Positions 44,225-56,304 of a stretch of DNA of 64,000 nucleotides are shown here, in pieces. A program made the position numbers and the translations under genes. Source of the DNA: Miscanthus floridulus. Taxonomy: Eukaryota; Streptophyta; Magnoliopsida; Poales; Poaceae. The stretch spans positions 108,020,158 through 108,084,157 of the forward strand of contig NC_089595.1 of assembly GCF_019320115.1 (NCBI RefSeq), given 5' to 3'. Every line of letters starts with the position of its first letter. Within the stretch, counting starts at the first letter, position 1. The notes beneath the pieces were generated by a model, which was given only the letters and a program-made list of their open reading frames with translations, searched no databases and was not told the DNA's origin.

Positions 44225-45490
44225 TCTCTCCCTCCCTCGACGAACAGCTCGTCCTCGAGCTGGAAGCTTGGATAGCGGTCGATGAAGCTTTCGAGGTCTT
44301 CCCCGGTGGCCGATGCTGTGGGCTCTCCTTGCCAATGTACCCGCACCTACCGCACGCCCCTGGCCAAACGAGTGCGTGTGGCGCGCTCTGGAATCGTCTG
44401 TGTCGCGCCGTGGTTGGTGAGGGGCAGCGCTGACGGTGTTGCTGGTGGCATCCCTACAAACTTCTTCAGCAACCCGACGTGGAACACATCGTGCAGCTGG
44501 GCATGAGGTGGAAGCTCGAGGCGGTTGGCAACGTCGTTGATGATGGCTATGACGCGGTATGGCCCGTAGAAGCGGGGCCGAAGCTTCCCCTTGGTGACCA
44601 CGTGCAGGGACGCTGGGACGCGATGGTGGAGGCGTAGCTAGATCCAGTCCCCCACAGTGTAGCGGACGTCGCGGTGGTGGTTGTCGTAGAAGCGCTTGTA
44701 GACCGCCTGAGCTTGCTCTAAGCGGGCGCATGCGTCCGTGAGGAGCTCATCACGTTCTATCATGCTTTTGGCCACTGCAGCCACCCGTGTTGTAGATGTA
44801 TTCAGCCAGGAACGGCGTGTCCTTGAGCACAGACTGGAACGCCGTGTTGTAGATGTATTCAGCCTAGGGCAGCCAGCGCAGCCATTGGCGAGGGCGATCC
44901 CCAGTGAGGCAGCGGAGGTACATGACGATGACTTTGTTGGCGGCCTCCGTCTGGCCATCAGACTGGGGATGAAAAGATGTCGTCATGTGCAGCTTAATTC
45001 CAGTGAGCCGCATCAACTCCTTCCAGAAGATGGAAGTGAACACCGGATCTCTGTCCGAGATAATGGACTGAGGGACCCCATGGAGGCGGACGATGTCAGT
45101 GAGGAAGACCTGTGCCACTAATTCCATCGAGTAGGGGTGAGCCAGCGGAATGAAGTGATAGTACTTACTGAAACGATCAACGACCGTGAGGATGACTGAT
45201 TTGCCACCAACGCGGGGTGGCGTTTCGATGAAGTCCATTCCGATGTCGCCCCAGACCGTGGTCGGGATGGGCAGCAGAAGAAGTAGGCCCGCTGGATGTA
45301 GGTGTTCAGACTTGTTGCGTTGGTAGGTCCCGTAAGCCTTGATGTAGTCCTGAAGAACCTTGCGAAGGTTGAGGTTGTGGAAATCACGATGCAGACGGTG
45401 AAGGGTGCGCTGGACGCCTTCATGGTCGTTGTCGTGCACTGCAGCGCGGAGTTCCTGGAGGAGAGGGGCGCCAGGCAGGATGTAGAGGCA
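44119..45490 (-). pseudogene. Element G: integrase and chromodomain
   Basis: On the minus strand the integrase zinc region reads HDNDHEGVQRTLHRLHRDFH, but the expected CxxC is YQRNK-like (GTYQRNKSEH), so zinc ligands are lost. The catalytic core is clear: D in GDIGMDFIETP, D in SIISDRDPVFTS and E in QSDGQTEAAN. Downstream, a ~50 bp direct duplication (around 44789-44860) repeats AEYIYNT and corrupts the frame. The GPYRVIAIINDVANRLELPP and HDVFHVGLLKKFVG motifs precede a C-terminal chromodomain (VHWQGEPTASATGEDLESFI, then YPSFQLEDELFVEGGRDVMW). The chromodomain partly overlaps the 3' LTR. In the living element, integrase inserts the DNA copy and the chromodomain guides targeting to chromatin. 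Confidence 0.85.
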
Positions 45491-45493
45491 CCC

Positions 45494-46890
45494 CTAGAAC
45501 ACCACTAGTCCATCAGCGAGGGACCAAGGAGCCACGGGCTGATTAGAGACAATTTCATCCTTGATTGCAACCAGCGCGGGGTCCTGGTCAGTGGCTTTGT
45601 GGAGGCGGTCGATGAAGTCAAACCGAGGTCCGGAGATGACGAGGACCGTTGTTTCCTCGGTGTCACGGTGGGACAGCGCATCTGCCATCGTGTTGGTGCT
45701 GCCCGCCTTGTACTCAACCGAGAAATCAAAGCCCAACAGCTTGTGCACCCAATGGTGTTGGGGAATGGTAGCCAAGCGCTGATCCAATAGGAATTTAAGA
45801 CTGTAGTGGTCAGTCCTTACCAGAAAACATCGCCCCCATAAGTATGGCCACCAATGTCAGATGGCGACGACAAGGCCAATGAGTTCCCGTTCATATGCTG
45901 CCAATGACTGATGTCGTGGTGCCACTGGGCGGCTGAAGAAAGCCACCGAGTGCTGGCCTTGGAGAAGGACGGCGCCAAACCCATAGGTGGAGGCATCGCA
46001 CTCCACGACGAAGGGTTGCTCGAAGTCGGGGAGGGCCAACATGGGCGCTGTGGTGAGTGCCTTCTTGAGGGAGGAGAACGCCTGGCTAGCTACCACTATC
46101 CAGGTGAACCCCTCTTTTTGAGCAGGGCTGTCAGCGGTGTTGCTATAGTGCCAAACTCTTTGACAAACTTCTGGTAATAGCCTGCCAAGCCCAGGAAACC
46201 CCGGACTGCACGTGCTAATCACGGGGTAGGCCAGTCTGCTACCGCCTGGACCTTGTCAGGGTCCATGGCCACCCCAACAGCGGAGATGATATGCCCCAGG
46301 TAGGAGACGGAGTCGACGTCGAAAGTGCACTTGGAGCGCTTGACGAAGGGGCGATGTTGGTGAAGCACGGAGAGGACAGCGCGGATGTGGCGCAGGTGCT
46401 CCGCCAGCGAGCTACTGTAGATCAAAATATCATCGAAGAAGACGAGGACGAAGCGGCACAAGAAGGGGCGTAGCACATCGTTCATCAACGCCTAAAATGT
46501 GGCCGGGGTAATGCACAGCCCAAATGGCATCACGAGGAACTCATAGAGGCCATTGTGGGTCCAGAACCTCGTCTTCTCCACATTAATGGGGTTCATGCGA
46601 ACTTGATGGTAGCCAGAACGTAGGTCAAGCTTGGTGAAGTAGCGAGCACCATACTCATCTAGGAGTTCATCCACCATTGGAATTGGGTAAGCATCTTTGA
46701 TGGTGATGGCATTGAGGGCACTGTAGTCGATGCAGAACCACCACGTACCATCCACCTTTTTGACCAGCAACACAGGGGACGAGAACACCAAGTTGCTGCG
46801 CTGGATCAGCCCCTGTGCCAGAATGGTGGAGCACTGGAGCTCCAGTTCATCCTTGTGGGAGGCGATGTTGCGGTAGGGGCGGACAACCAT
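45494..46890 (-). pseudogene. Element G: reverse transcriptase and RNase H
   Basis: On the minus strand: RT motifs SSPVLLVKKVDGTWWFCIDY, KLDLRSGYHQVRM and FLVMPFGLCITPATF, then a TAG at 46492-46494 replacing a residue before ALMNDVLRPFL. The catalytic box LVFFDDILIYSSS and KCTFDVDSVSYLGHIIS follow. RNase H begins near 46130 (FEQPFVVECDASTYGFGAVL; RHQSLAAYERELIGLVVAI), a stop follows, then VRTDHYSLKFLLDQR and AGSTNTMADALSHRD. The FFDD aspartates are present but the frame is interrupted at least twice. Motif order and the LTR family mark it as Ty3/gypsy. Confidence 0.9.
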
Positions 46891-47640
46891 CAGTTTGGAC
46901 CCTAGGACAATTTCGATGCAGTGGTCCCAGGATCATGGTGGCGGCATGCCGGTGGGATCGACGAAGACGGAGCTGAACTCATCCAGCAAGGTCAAAAGAA
47001 GGTCAGCGTTGATGCATGCCCGTAGAGAGGGGCTGACTGGCCTGACGATGCCCTGCTAGCAGACGCGATGATCCTAGTGCCAGAACAACATGGTGAGCGC
47101 TCTGAAATCCCAAAGGATTGGCCTGAGGGAGGCCAACCAGTGGGTGCCGAGGACAACGTCATAGTCGGCTAGCGGCAGGGCAAAGAAGTCGATGGAGAAG
47201 GTCTCACCGTCGATGGAGAAGGCCGCTACGCGGTACATGCCGGGGCACGACACGCGCTCCCTGTTGGCCACCGTCACCTTCATGTTGCCATGAGGGAGGA
47301 GCTAAAGCGAAGTGCGTGCTGTGGCTTCTTTAGAGACAAAATTGTGTGTCGAGCCGGAGTCGTTGAGCACGAGGAGGGAGGCACCGCCCAGCTGGATACA
47401 CACTTGCATTGTTTCACTGGTGCGGACGCCAGTGATGGCGTGCAGCGAGATATGCGGATTGACCATCTCAGTTGCAGCCACATCCTCAGTGGACTAGACA
47501 TCTTCAGCTTCATCTTCTTCAGCCAGGTCAAGGAGAAAAATGCATTGGCAGACCCAGTTGTGACCCCGACCAAATTTTTCATTGTAGTTGAAGCAGAGAC
47601 CGATGCGATGGCGTTCCTCCATGTCGGTCTATGAAAGATG
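46891..47640 (-). pseudogene. Element G: gag zinc knuckle and protease
   Basis: On the minus strand the CCHC knuckle reads CFNYNEKFGRGHNWVCQ: the second Cys is Tyr (TAC for TGC). An acidic stretch follows (LAEEDEAEDV). Then comes the protease with an intact active site LVLNDSGSTHNFVS near 47330, a TAG shortly after (ARTSL*), and the flap-side region (MKVTVANRERVSCPGMYRVA; DYDVVLGTHWLASLRPILWD). It links the capsid part to the RT. Confidence 0.85.
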
Positions 47641-47977
47641 CTTTACCTAGCGGCCTTCGACAGAGACCGTGGAGGATCCAGTTCTGGTCGAGGGAGCAGG
47701 GAGCGCCAGCAGAGGGGGTGGCCCTGTGAGGAGGCCATGCGCCGGTGCCCGTGGTGGAGTAGGCAGTGATGTAGCCAGCCCGACGTACTACTTGTGTTGC
47801 TCCAGTTTGTGGGCGAAGCTCAAGGCGATGATGAGGGATTGGGGATTGTGGATCTCGATGTTGAGGCTGAGTGGTGGCTAGAGTCCCGCCGTGAAGGCCT
47901 GGACATGCTGAGCCTCCGTCAGGGTGCCAACGTGGGGCAGCAGAACCTCGAACCAGTCCTAATACTTGAAGACCGAG
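47641..47977 (-). pseudogene. Element G: C-terminal gag piece on the near side of element C
   Basis: On the minus strand: YQDWFEVLLPHVGTLTEAQH and VQAFTAGL, a stop, then PPLSLNIEIHNPQSLIIALS, further stops and a Pro-rich linker. This continues the capsid domain that begins beyond element C at 58213-58794. Confidence 0.8.
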
Positions 47978-49871
47978 TGAAAGGTCCTAATATGGCTAGA
48001 GGGGGGATGAATAGCCTATTTAAAAATCTACAAATCGACTAGAGCAATTTGATTAGTATGACAAATAGCAAAATGCAAACTTGCTCTAACTCTACAAGGG
48101 TTGCAAGCCACCTATCCAACAAATCTAGTTGTAATGATTGCAAGACACACAACTTGCTATGATATTACTCACTAAGAGCTCTCAACCTTGCTACTCTAAA
48201 GAGCTCCACTAAATGAACTTAAATAGCAAAGCAAGTTTTCAATTCTAATTACACTAAAGAGCTTGCCACAACTAGTTTGCAAGAATATAAATGAGTGAGT
48301 ATGATGATTATACCGCCGTGTAGAAGAATGAACCAATCACAAGATGAATATAAAACCAATCACTAGGAGAATACCAAATGGCAAGAGACAACCGATTTTC
48401 TCCCAAGGTTCACATGCTTGCCAACACGCTAGTCCCCATTGTGTCGGCCAACACTTGGTGGTTCGGCGGCTAAGAGGTGTTGCACAAACCTCAACCACAT
48501 GATGGGACACCGCAAGAACCTACCCACAAGTGAGGTAACTCAATGACATGAGCAATTTACTAGAGTTACCTTTCGGCACTCCACCGGGGAAGGTACAACT
48601 CCCCTCACAATCACCGGAGACGGCCACGAACAATCACCAACTCGTGCCGATCCTCCACCGCTGCACCAAGCCGTCTAGGTGGTGGCAACCACCAAGAGCA
48701 ACAAGCAAAATCTGCAGCAAAAACACGAATACCAAGTGCCTCTAGATGCAATCACTCAAGCAATGCACTTGGATTCTCTCCCAATCTCATAATGATGATG
48801 AATCAATGATGGAGATGAGTGGGAGGGCTTTGGCTAAGCTCACAAGGTTGCTATGTCAATGCAAATGGCCAAGTAAGTGAGCTTGAACTGGCCATGGGGC
48901 TTCAATCGAAGCCCCCATGAAATAGAGGTGTTGTACCCCTTCACTGGGCACTGATCGGGGTGACCGGACGCTCCGGTCATATTGACCGGACACTGGACCT
49001 TAGCGTCCGGTCCCCCGATGACAGCCACTTGTCCCTCTGCGTTCAACCGAAGCCGCCCGATCTCAACGGTCATGACACGACCGGATGCTCTGGCACAAGT
49101 GACCGAACGCTGAACCACCAGCGTCTGGTCATTTCCAGTAAGCTCCTAGAGACGGCAAATCTTGACCGAACGCGTCCGGTCGACCTTGACCGGATGCGTC
49201 CGGTCAGTCTCCTTGATCTCGGTACTGCCACGTCAGCTCTGATCAGACGCTGCCTTCTAGCGTCCGGTCAATCCGAGACCCAGCGTCTGGTCACATGACC
49301 GACGCTAGGTCTTCGCTGCCATGCCTGACCGGACGCGCCGGTCCCCCTGAGACCAGCGTCCGATCGTTTGTGAAACAGCGAGACTGACCCTCTTTCATCT
49401 CTATCTCCTTCACCCTTGCTCAAATGTGCCAACCACCAAGTGTATCACCTTGTGCACATGTGTTAGCATATTTTCACAAATATTTTCAAGGGTGTTAGCA
49501 TTCCACTAGATCCTAAATGCATATGCAATGAGTTAGAGCATCTAGTGGCACTTTGATAACCGCATTTCGATACGAGTTTCACTCCTCTTAATAGTATGAC
49601 TATCTATCCTAAATGTGATCACACTCACTAAGTGTCTTGATCACTTAAAACAAAATGGCTCCTGCTTTTTATACCTTTGTCTTGAGCCTTTTTTTTCTCT
49701 TTCTTCTTTTCTAAGTTCAAGCCTTTGATCATCACCATGCCATCACCATTGTCATGATCTTCGTCATTGCTTCATCACTTGGAGTAGTGCTACCTATCTC
49801 ATGATCACCTTGATAAACTAGGTTAGCACTTAGGGTTTCATCAATTAACCAAAACCAAACTAGAGCTTTCA
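47978..49871 (-). repeat. Element C: 3' LTR (1894 bp)
   Basis: On the minus strand it starts TGAAAGCTCTAGTTTGG and ends ...GGACCTTTCA. A GACCGG/CCGGTC minisatellite lies at about 48955-49370. Confidence 0.95.
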
Positions 49872-49887
49872 ATCTCCCCCTTTTTGG
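49872..49887 (-). other. Element C: polypurine tract
   Basis: On the minus strand CCAAAAAGGGGGAGAT directly precedes the 3' LTR. Confidence 0.9.
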
Positions 49888-50929
49888 TAATTGATGATAA
49901 CCCTTACACAAAGATATGAATTGAATTTTCATTGAATCCATATTGCTTGCCCAAGCATATTTACCATGTGTAAAAGGATATGGACAAGTTTCATGAACTC
50001 CATATGGTAGCAATTGCTCCCCCTACATTTGTGCTAAGAGTTTGGATTGTAGCTTGCACATATGATTAGATAGCAAATATAGGAGACAATTTCTACCAAA
50101 TGATGCTAAGGTATAAGAGATGGACCTTTGAAGCGTGATACCAATCGGAGTGCACAATTATACCATCCTTAGCATCATGGTTAGCTAGATACCACTTGTA
50201 AATACATGGAAGTGAAATCACTAGATAACCTATGCATGCTAGATTTTCATTTCATCATTCAAATTTACAACTAGCATACATCACACAAACATGGATATTT
50301 GCATTTTAAAACTTGTGCCATGCAAGCAAACATATGTTATGCACATTCAAATGCACCATACAAGTTTATGAGCTTGCTCCCCCTACTTGTGTGCATTTTT
50401 TATTCATCCCATTACAATGTCATTTCATTTGTTTGTTCCTCCTATCTTACTATCTTTGTGAATTTCTCTCCCCCTTTGTCAACAATTAGCACAAAAGGTG
50501 AGCTCAAATTATAGATAGGTTGGGGTGAAATCATGTGAAATGAGGATCATCTTTCCGATTTGGTTCAATCTAGATTACTTGCAAAAGATATTTAACTCGG
50601 TTTGATCCAAGGACAAGCTTCTTCACACCTCCAATAAGGGTTATCTTGTACCATGTTGAGTTAAACACTTATAACTTATTTTCTAGATCAAACACTAGGT
50701 TTACAAGCCCATAAACATGTCATATGTTACCACTAGATCATTTCAAACATACAAGCAATAGTGGTACCATACAAGCATCAAATTCATTTGATTTTCATGA
50801 ATGAGCCTAATTAAATGCGAAATATGGCTAGATGCACTATTCAAGTCCTTAGCAAGGATATATGTCATGCCAATCAATTTGTACCTTGAGTTGCTCGGAG
50901 GAGAGGCATGTCATATAATGGGGGCTGCA
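49888..50929 (-). other. Element C: 3' non-coding region
   Basis: AT-rich, non-coding. Near 50570-50640 it shares ttgatccaagg...aagcttcttcacac with element A's 3' region. No env-like frame is seen. Confidence 0.7.
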
Positions 50930-53080
50930 TCAACACATATTTGAGAAGTCAAGTATGTTCAATTCATTCCTTAGCTTGCAAAACCTCTTCTCATCAAGTG
51001 GCTTGGTGAATATATCGGCAAGTTGATCTTCGGTGCTCACACTCTCTATGCAAATGTCCCCTTTTTGTTGATGATCTCTTATGAAATGATGGCGGACATC
51101 AATATGCTTTGTTCTTGAGTGTTGAACCGGGTTGTTGGTGAGCTTTACGGCACTTTCATTGTCACATAGCAATGGCACTTGCTTGATTCTAATTCCAAAG
51201 TCACTCAAAGTAGCCTTCATCCAAAGTAATTGAGCACAACAACTACCGGCCGAAATGTACTCCACTTTGGTGGTTGAAAGTGCTACACTATTTTGCTTCT
51301 TTGATGACCAAGACACAAGTGATCTTCCCAATAGTTGACATGTGCCCGATGTGCTCTTTCTCTCAACTTTGCATCCCGCATAATCGGAGTCCGAATATCC
51401 AATTAACTCAAATCTTGCTCCTTTGGGATACCACAATCCAACATTTTGTGTATGCTTCAAGTACCTCAATATTCTCTTTGTTGCTTTCAAATGACTTTCT
51501 CTTGGTGAGGCTTGAAATCTAGCATACATGCATACACTAAACATCACATCCGGCCTTGATGCGATCACATAGAGTAGGCTTTCGATCATAGACCGATACA
51601 TCTTTTGATCCACCATGTTGCCACTAGCATTTCTATCCAAGCTTCCACTTGTTCCCATTGGTGTACTAATAGCTTTAGCATCATCCATGCCAAACTTCTT
51701 GAGCATGTCCTTGATATACTTGCCTTAACTCACAAATGTGCCATTCTTCATTTGCTTGATTTGAAGACCAAGGAAGTAGCTAAGCTCTCCGATCATGGAC
51801 ATCTCAAACTCACTAGCCATCATTTTGCCAAACTCCTCATAAAATTCTTGATTTGTTGACCCAAACATGATATCATCAACATATATTTGCATCACAAACA
51901 AATCATTTCCAAGCTTCTTGGTGAAGAGAGTGGTGTTAACCTTTCCCATCTTGAATCCCTTAGAGATTAGGAAATCCCTCAATCTCTCATACCATGCCCT
52001 AGGTGTTTGTTTTAATCCATACAAAGCCTTTCTCAACTTGTAAACATGGTTGGGTTTCTTCTCATCTTCAAAACCGGGAGGTTGCTCAACATACACAAGC
52101 TCATTGATGTACCCATTGAGAAATGCACTCTTCACATCCATTTGGTACAACATGATTTTGTGGGCACAAGCATAAGCTAGCAAGATCCTAATTGCTTCCA
52201 ATCTTGCAACCGGGGCATATGTTTCTCCAAAGTCAAGACCTTCAACTTGAGTGTAACCTTGAGCCACTAATCTTGCTTTGTTCCTTATTACTATCCCATC
52301 TTGATCTTGCTTGTTCCGAAAGACCCACTTAGTTCCAATCACATTATGATCTTTAGGCCTCTCAACTAACTCCCATACTTGGTTTCTTGTGAAGTTGTTT
52401 AGCTCTTCATGCATGGCATTGACCCAATCAACATCATTCAAAGCTTCATGTATCTTCTTAGGTTCAATGGATGACACAAATGAGAAATGCTCACAAAATG
52501 AAGCCAATGTTGATCTAGTTTGCACACCTCTTGTAATATCACCAATGATAGTATACAATGGATGATCTCTTGCAACATTGGTTGATTGAAGCACTTTCAC
52601 TTGATTGCTAGAATTTGATTGATCACTTGGTTGACATGATGAACTAGCCACTTGTTGTTGATCTTGCACTTTGCCATCACTAGTGCTTGCTTGAATTTGA
52701 TCATGAGAACCACTAGCTTGCACATTTGAGTTAGAGAGCACTTGATTCTTGTTATCAACATCAATCACCTCTCTAGGCCTTATCTCACCAATATGCATGT
52801 TTTTCATTGCATTGATCAATTGAGTGCCTTTCACATCATCTAGATTCTCATCTTCCTCTTGGGAGCCATTTGTTTCATCAAATTCCACATCATGAACCTC
52901 CTCAAGAGTACCACTAGCCAAATTCCAAACTCTATATGCCTTGCTAGTAGTGGTGTAACCAAGCAAGAAGCCTTCATCACATTTGTTTTCAAACTTGCTC
53001 AATCTAGTGCCTTTCTTCAATATATAGCATTTACAACCAAAAACCCGAAAGTATGCTATGTTTGGCTTTCTTCCATTCAC
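50930..53080 (-). pseudogene. Element C: reverse transcriptase and RNase H
   Basis: A minus-strand frame from 53080 covers the linker and RT: GTKWVFRNKQDQDG, KSAFLNGYINELVYVEQPPG and the catalytic QIYVDDIMFGS. It ends at a TAA (51725-51727) replacing Gln after FVS. It resumes in the same frame to 50930 with GMDDAKAISTPMG, GYSDSDYAGC and ALSTTKVEYISAGSCC, then HIDVRHHFIRDH and DQLADIFTKPLDEK. The RNase H motif reads TTKVEY where element A has TTEAEY, so an acidic residue is replaced by Lys. About 74% of a copia pol module is here. Confidence 0.9.
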
Positions 53081-54115
53081 AATAGAGTCGGTTTCTATAG
53101 TAGCAAGCCGTGTTGATTGCTTCGGCCCAAAATGAATGACTCACATTGTACTCACTCAACATTGATCTTGCCATATCAATCAAGGTTCTATTCTTTCTTT
53201 CAACTAGCCCATTTGATTGTGGTGTGTACTTAGCCGAGAATTGATGTCTAATTCCAAATCCATCACACAACTCATCAATTCTAGTGTTCTTGAATTCACT
53301 ACCATTGTCACTTCTAACTTTCTTGATTGTTGTTACAAACTCATTGTGAATGTCTTTGACAAATGATTTGAATATTGCAAACACATCACTCTTGTCAACA
53401 AGAAAGAAGACCCATGTGTATCTAGTGAAATCATCCACAATCACAAATCCATATTTGTTTCCACCAATGCTAGTGTATGTGGTTGGTCCAAACAAGTCCA
53501 TGTGCATCAACTCAAATGCCTTAGATGTACTCATCATGCTCTTCTTAGGATGTGTGTTACCAACTTGCTTTCTGGCTTGACATGCACTATATAGCTTATC
53601 TTTCTCAAAAGTGACATCCTTCAAGCCTCTAACTAAGTCATGCTTGATCAACTTGTTCAATTGTTTCATTCCAACATGACCAAGCCTTCTATGCCACAAC
53701 CAACCCAAGCTAGACTTAGTGATCAAACATGTTGACAATTGAGCTTCTCTAGCATTGAAATCAACTAAGTATAGATTCTCATATCTAAATCCTTTGAATA
53801 TCAAGTTAGAGCCATCTACACTTATGATCTCTACATCATCCACACCAAATATGCACTTGAAACCAAGATCACACAATTGAGCTACCGACAATAGGTTGAA
53901 GTTCAAGCTTTCTACTAGTAGCACATTGGAAATGCTCAAGTCATTGGATATTGCAATCTTACCAAGCCCTTTGACCTTGCCTTTGCCATTGTCACCAAAT
54001 GTGATACTATCAATCCTATTGCTCTTGTTTTCATTGATTGAACTGAACATTCTTGGATCACCGGTCATGTGTTGTGTGCACCCACTATTAAGCACCCAAT
54101 GCCTTCCTCCGGCTT
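53031..54115 (-). pseudogene. Element C: protease and integrase, active sites altered
   Basis: On the minus strand the protease motif reads WVLNSGCTQHMTGDPRMF: the catalytic Asp of DSG is Asn (AAT). The GAG_pre-integrase motif WLWHRRLGHVGM is intact. The integrase zinc region reads LYSACQARKQ, with Tyr in place of the first Cys found in element A (CSACQAGK). Catalytic residues D (MHMDLFGP), D (KVRSDNGSEF) and E (NGLVERKNRTL) are present. A frameshift near 53035-53085 separates this frame from the RT frame. Confidence 0.9.
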
Positions 54116-54138
54116 TATAATTGACCTACAAAAGAAGA

Positions 54139-56244
54139 TCAATTTCTTTTAGTTACCCAAACTTGCTTGGGTCCTTGTAGGTTAGTTACCAAGGTCTTTG
54201 GTACCCAAATGACCTTCTTCTTTGGGCCCACAATTGGTGTACCAATGAACTTAGCCTTCACACCATTGGCACCCTTATAAAGCATGTAACAAGAATCAAA
54301 TTTAATTGAGGATACATTAGGTAGCTTGTTCTTGTTAATCTTGCAATATTGCTCTACATGCCCAACTTGCTTGCATCTATTGCAAAACCGACCATTGTCC
54401 TTCACAAAGCTAGCTTTGGGAGTGACAAAGGCCGTTTTGCCTTTCTTGGGGGTATAGCCTAATCCCTCTTTGTTGAGAGAAAACCTTTGGCTACCCAAGC
54501 ACTTTAGCAAGCGGACATCTCCACCATAGGCATTGCCTAAGGCACGAGTGAGCTCATTCACCTCCTTCTTGAGGGTCTCATTTTCCACCATTAGTGAGGT
54601 ATCACAAGTGAGACCATCACTCATAGGTGAAGTAGAAGTGGTAGTGCTACAAGAGGGGTTAGTGGGAGCAACTAAAATAGACTCATGAAAAGATTCATCA
54701 ATAAGATCACATGTTAGTCCCACATCACATGATGCAACCACTTGCTCCTTCTTGGCTTCCTCCTCTTTGACTTGCTCGATGAGAGAGGAGTGAGCCTTTT
54801 CAAGCTTAGAGTGAGCTTTGCCAAGCTTCTCATGGGCTTCCATTAGCCTCTCATGAGTAGCATTGAGCTCATCAAAGGATTGCTCAAGAAATTTTACTTT
54901 CTTGCACAATTCTTTGCACTCCTTTCTCTTCATCTCATTGCAAGCGTGCACTTGCTCACACATGTCCAAGAGTTCCTCCTTGGTGTACTCCTCATCATAA
55001 TCATCATCATTATCATCATTCCTACAAGAATCACTTTCACATACATCATCGTCACTCTCATCATATTTTACCTTGGTAGGCTTTGCCATGAGGCATGTCG
55101 ATGGAGTGCCAAAAATGGAGGGCTTGTTGTTGATGGCGATGCTTGCTAGGGCTTTCTTGATAGATTTCTTGCCATCATCACTAGAGTCATCACTATCCGA
55201 TGAGCCATCACTATCCCAAGTGACCACATAGCCTCCACCCTTCTTCTTCTTTTGGAAGGTCATTCTCTTCTCCTTCTTTTCTTTCTTATCCTTCTTGTGC
55301 ATCTTCTTATCATCCTCATCATTGTCACTATTGTAGGGACAATTTGCTACAACATGATCGGGGCTCTTGCAATTGTAGCATCTGCTCACATACTCTTTGC
55401 TCTTGGTGTGATCTCTTCTCTTTCTTGCATCATAGCCCTTCTTCTTCATGAATTTTCCCATCTTGCGCACAAAGAGGGCCATAGCTTCATCATCTATATC
55501 ACTAAGATCATCATCATCACTTGATTCTTTCTTGGACTTGCCCTTGTTCTTGGATGACGATGAGCTAGCCTTGAATGCTATACTTTTCTTCTTCTTGTCT
55601 TCTTCTTCCTTCTTGTCATCCTTGTCATCCCCCTCCCTTTCCACACGGTATGTCTCTTGGGTCATAACATCACCTAGTACTTGGTTGGGGGTGATCTCCT
55701 TCAATCCTCCTCTTATGATGAGCAATCTCAACATCTCAAATCTTGGAGGTAGGCACATCAAGAACTGATGAGAGACATCATCATCCTTGATCTTCTCTCC
55801 CAATGCCTTCAAATCATTGACAATTACTTGCAATCGATGGAACATCTCCAGAATGCTCTCATCTTCCTTCATCTTGAAGCTTGTCAATTTATCCTTGAGG
55901 ATGTACAACTTGGCACTCTTCACCGCCGGTGTGCCCCCATATGTTTCCTTCAATCTCCTCCATACCTCATTAGCTCTTTCACAATCCTTGATTTGCTTAA
56001 ACACCTTGGAATCAATGGCATTGTATATGGTGTTGAGAGCCATTGTATTGCATTGCTTGTTAGTCTTGTCTTGGTTGGTGGGATTGTCGGGGTCAATGAT
56101 AGCATAATCATTCTCGGTCACTTCCCATACTTGATCATTGATTGAACCAAGATACATCCTCATCTTTCTCTTTCAATAATCATAGCATGTGCCATCAAAG
56201 AACGGTGGTTTACCCCCCACATGGTTGAACACAACTTGAGCCAT
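54139..56244 (-). pseudogene. Element C: gag with two CCHC knuckles
   Basis: The natural start is the ATG at 56242-56244 (MAQVVFNHVGGKPPFFDGTC), followed by a TGA at 56173-56175 where Trp is expected (YDY*KRKMRMYLG). From 56163 the frame is open for 674 residues. It holds a UBN2-type capsid domain (VWRRLKETYGGTPAVKSAKL; EDESILEMFHRLQVIVNDLK), a Lys/Asp/Ser-rich region, knuckle CYNCKSPDHVVANC and an acidic Asp-rich stretch. A coiled coil follows (ATHERLMEAHEKLGKAHSKL), then a second knuckle CNRCKQVGHVEQYC. It resembles A's gag in plan but is a different family. Only the one stop prevents full reading. Confidence 0.9.
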
Positions 56245-56287
56245 AATTTGACACTAAGGTTGTTAAGCCTTTAATCAAATGGTGACC

Positions 56288-56304
56288 ACGGCTCCAATAC
56301 CACT
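56288..56304 (-). other. Element C: primer-binding site
   Basis: On the minus strand AGTGGTATTGGAGCCGT follows the LTR end, a variant of the initiator tRNA-Met site (TGGTATCAGAGC). Confidence 0.75.

Noticed and set aside
49888..50929. Possible env-like gene downstream of RNase H in element C
   Set aside because: No frame longer than about 90 codons and no signal peptide or membrane segment pattern; treated as 3' non-coding DNA.
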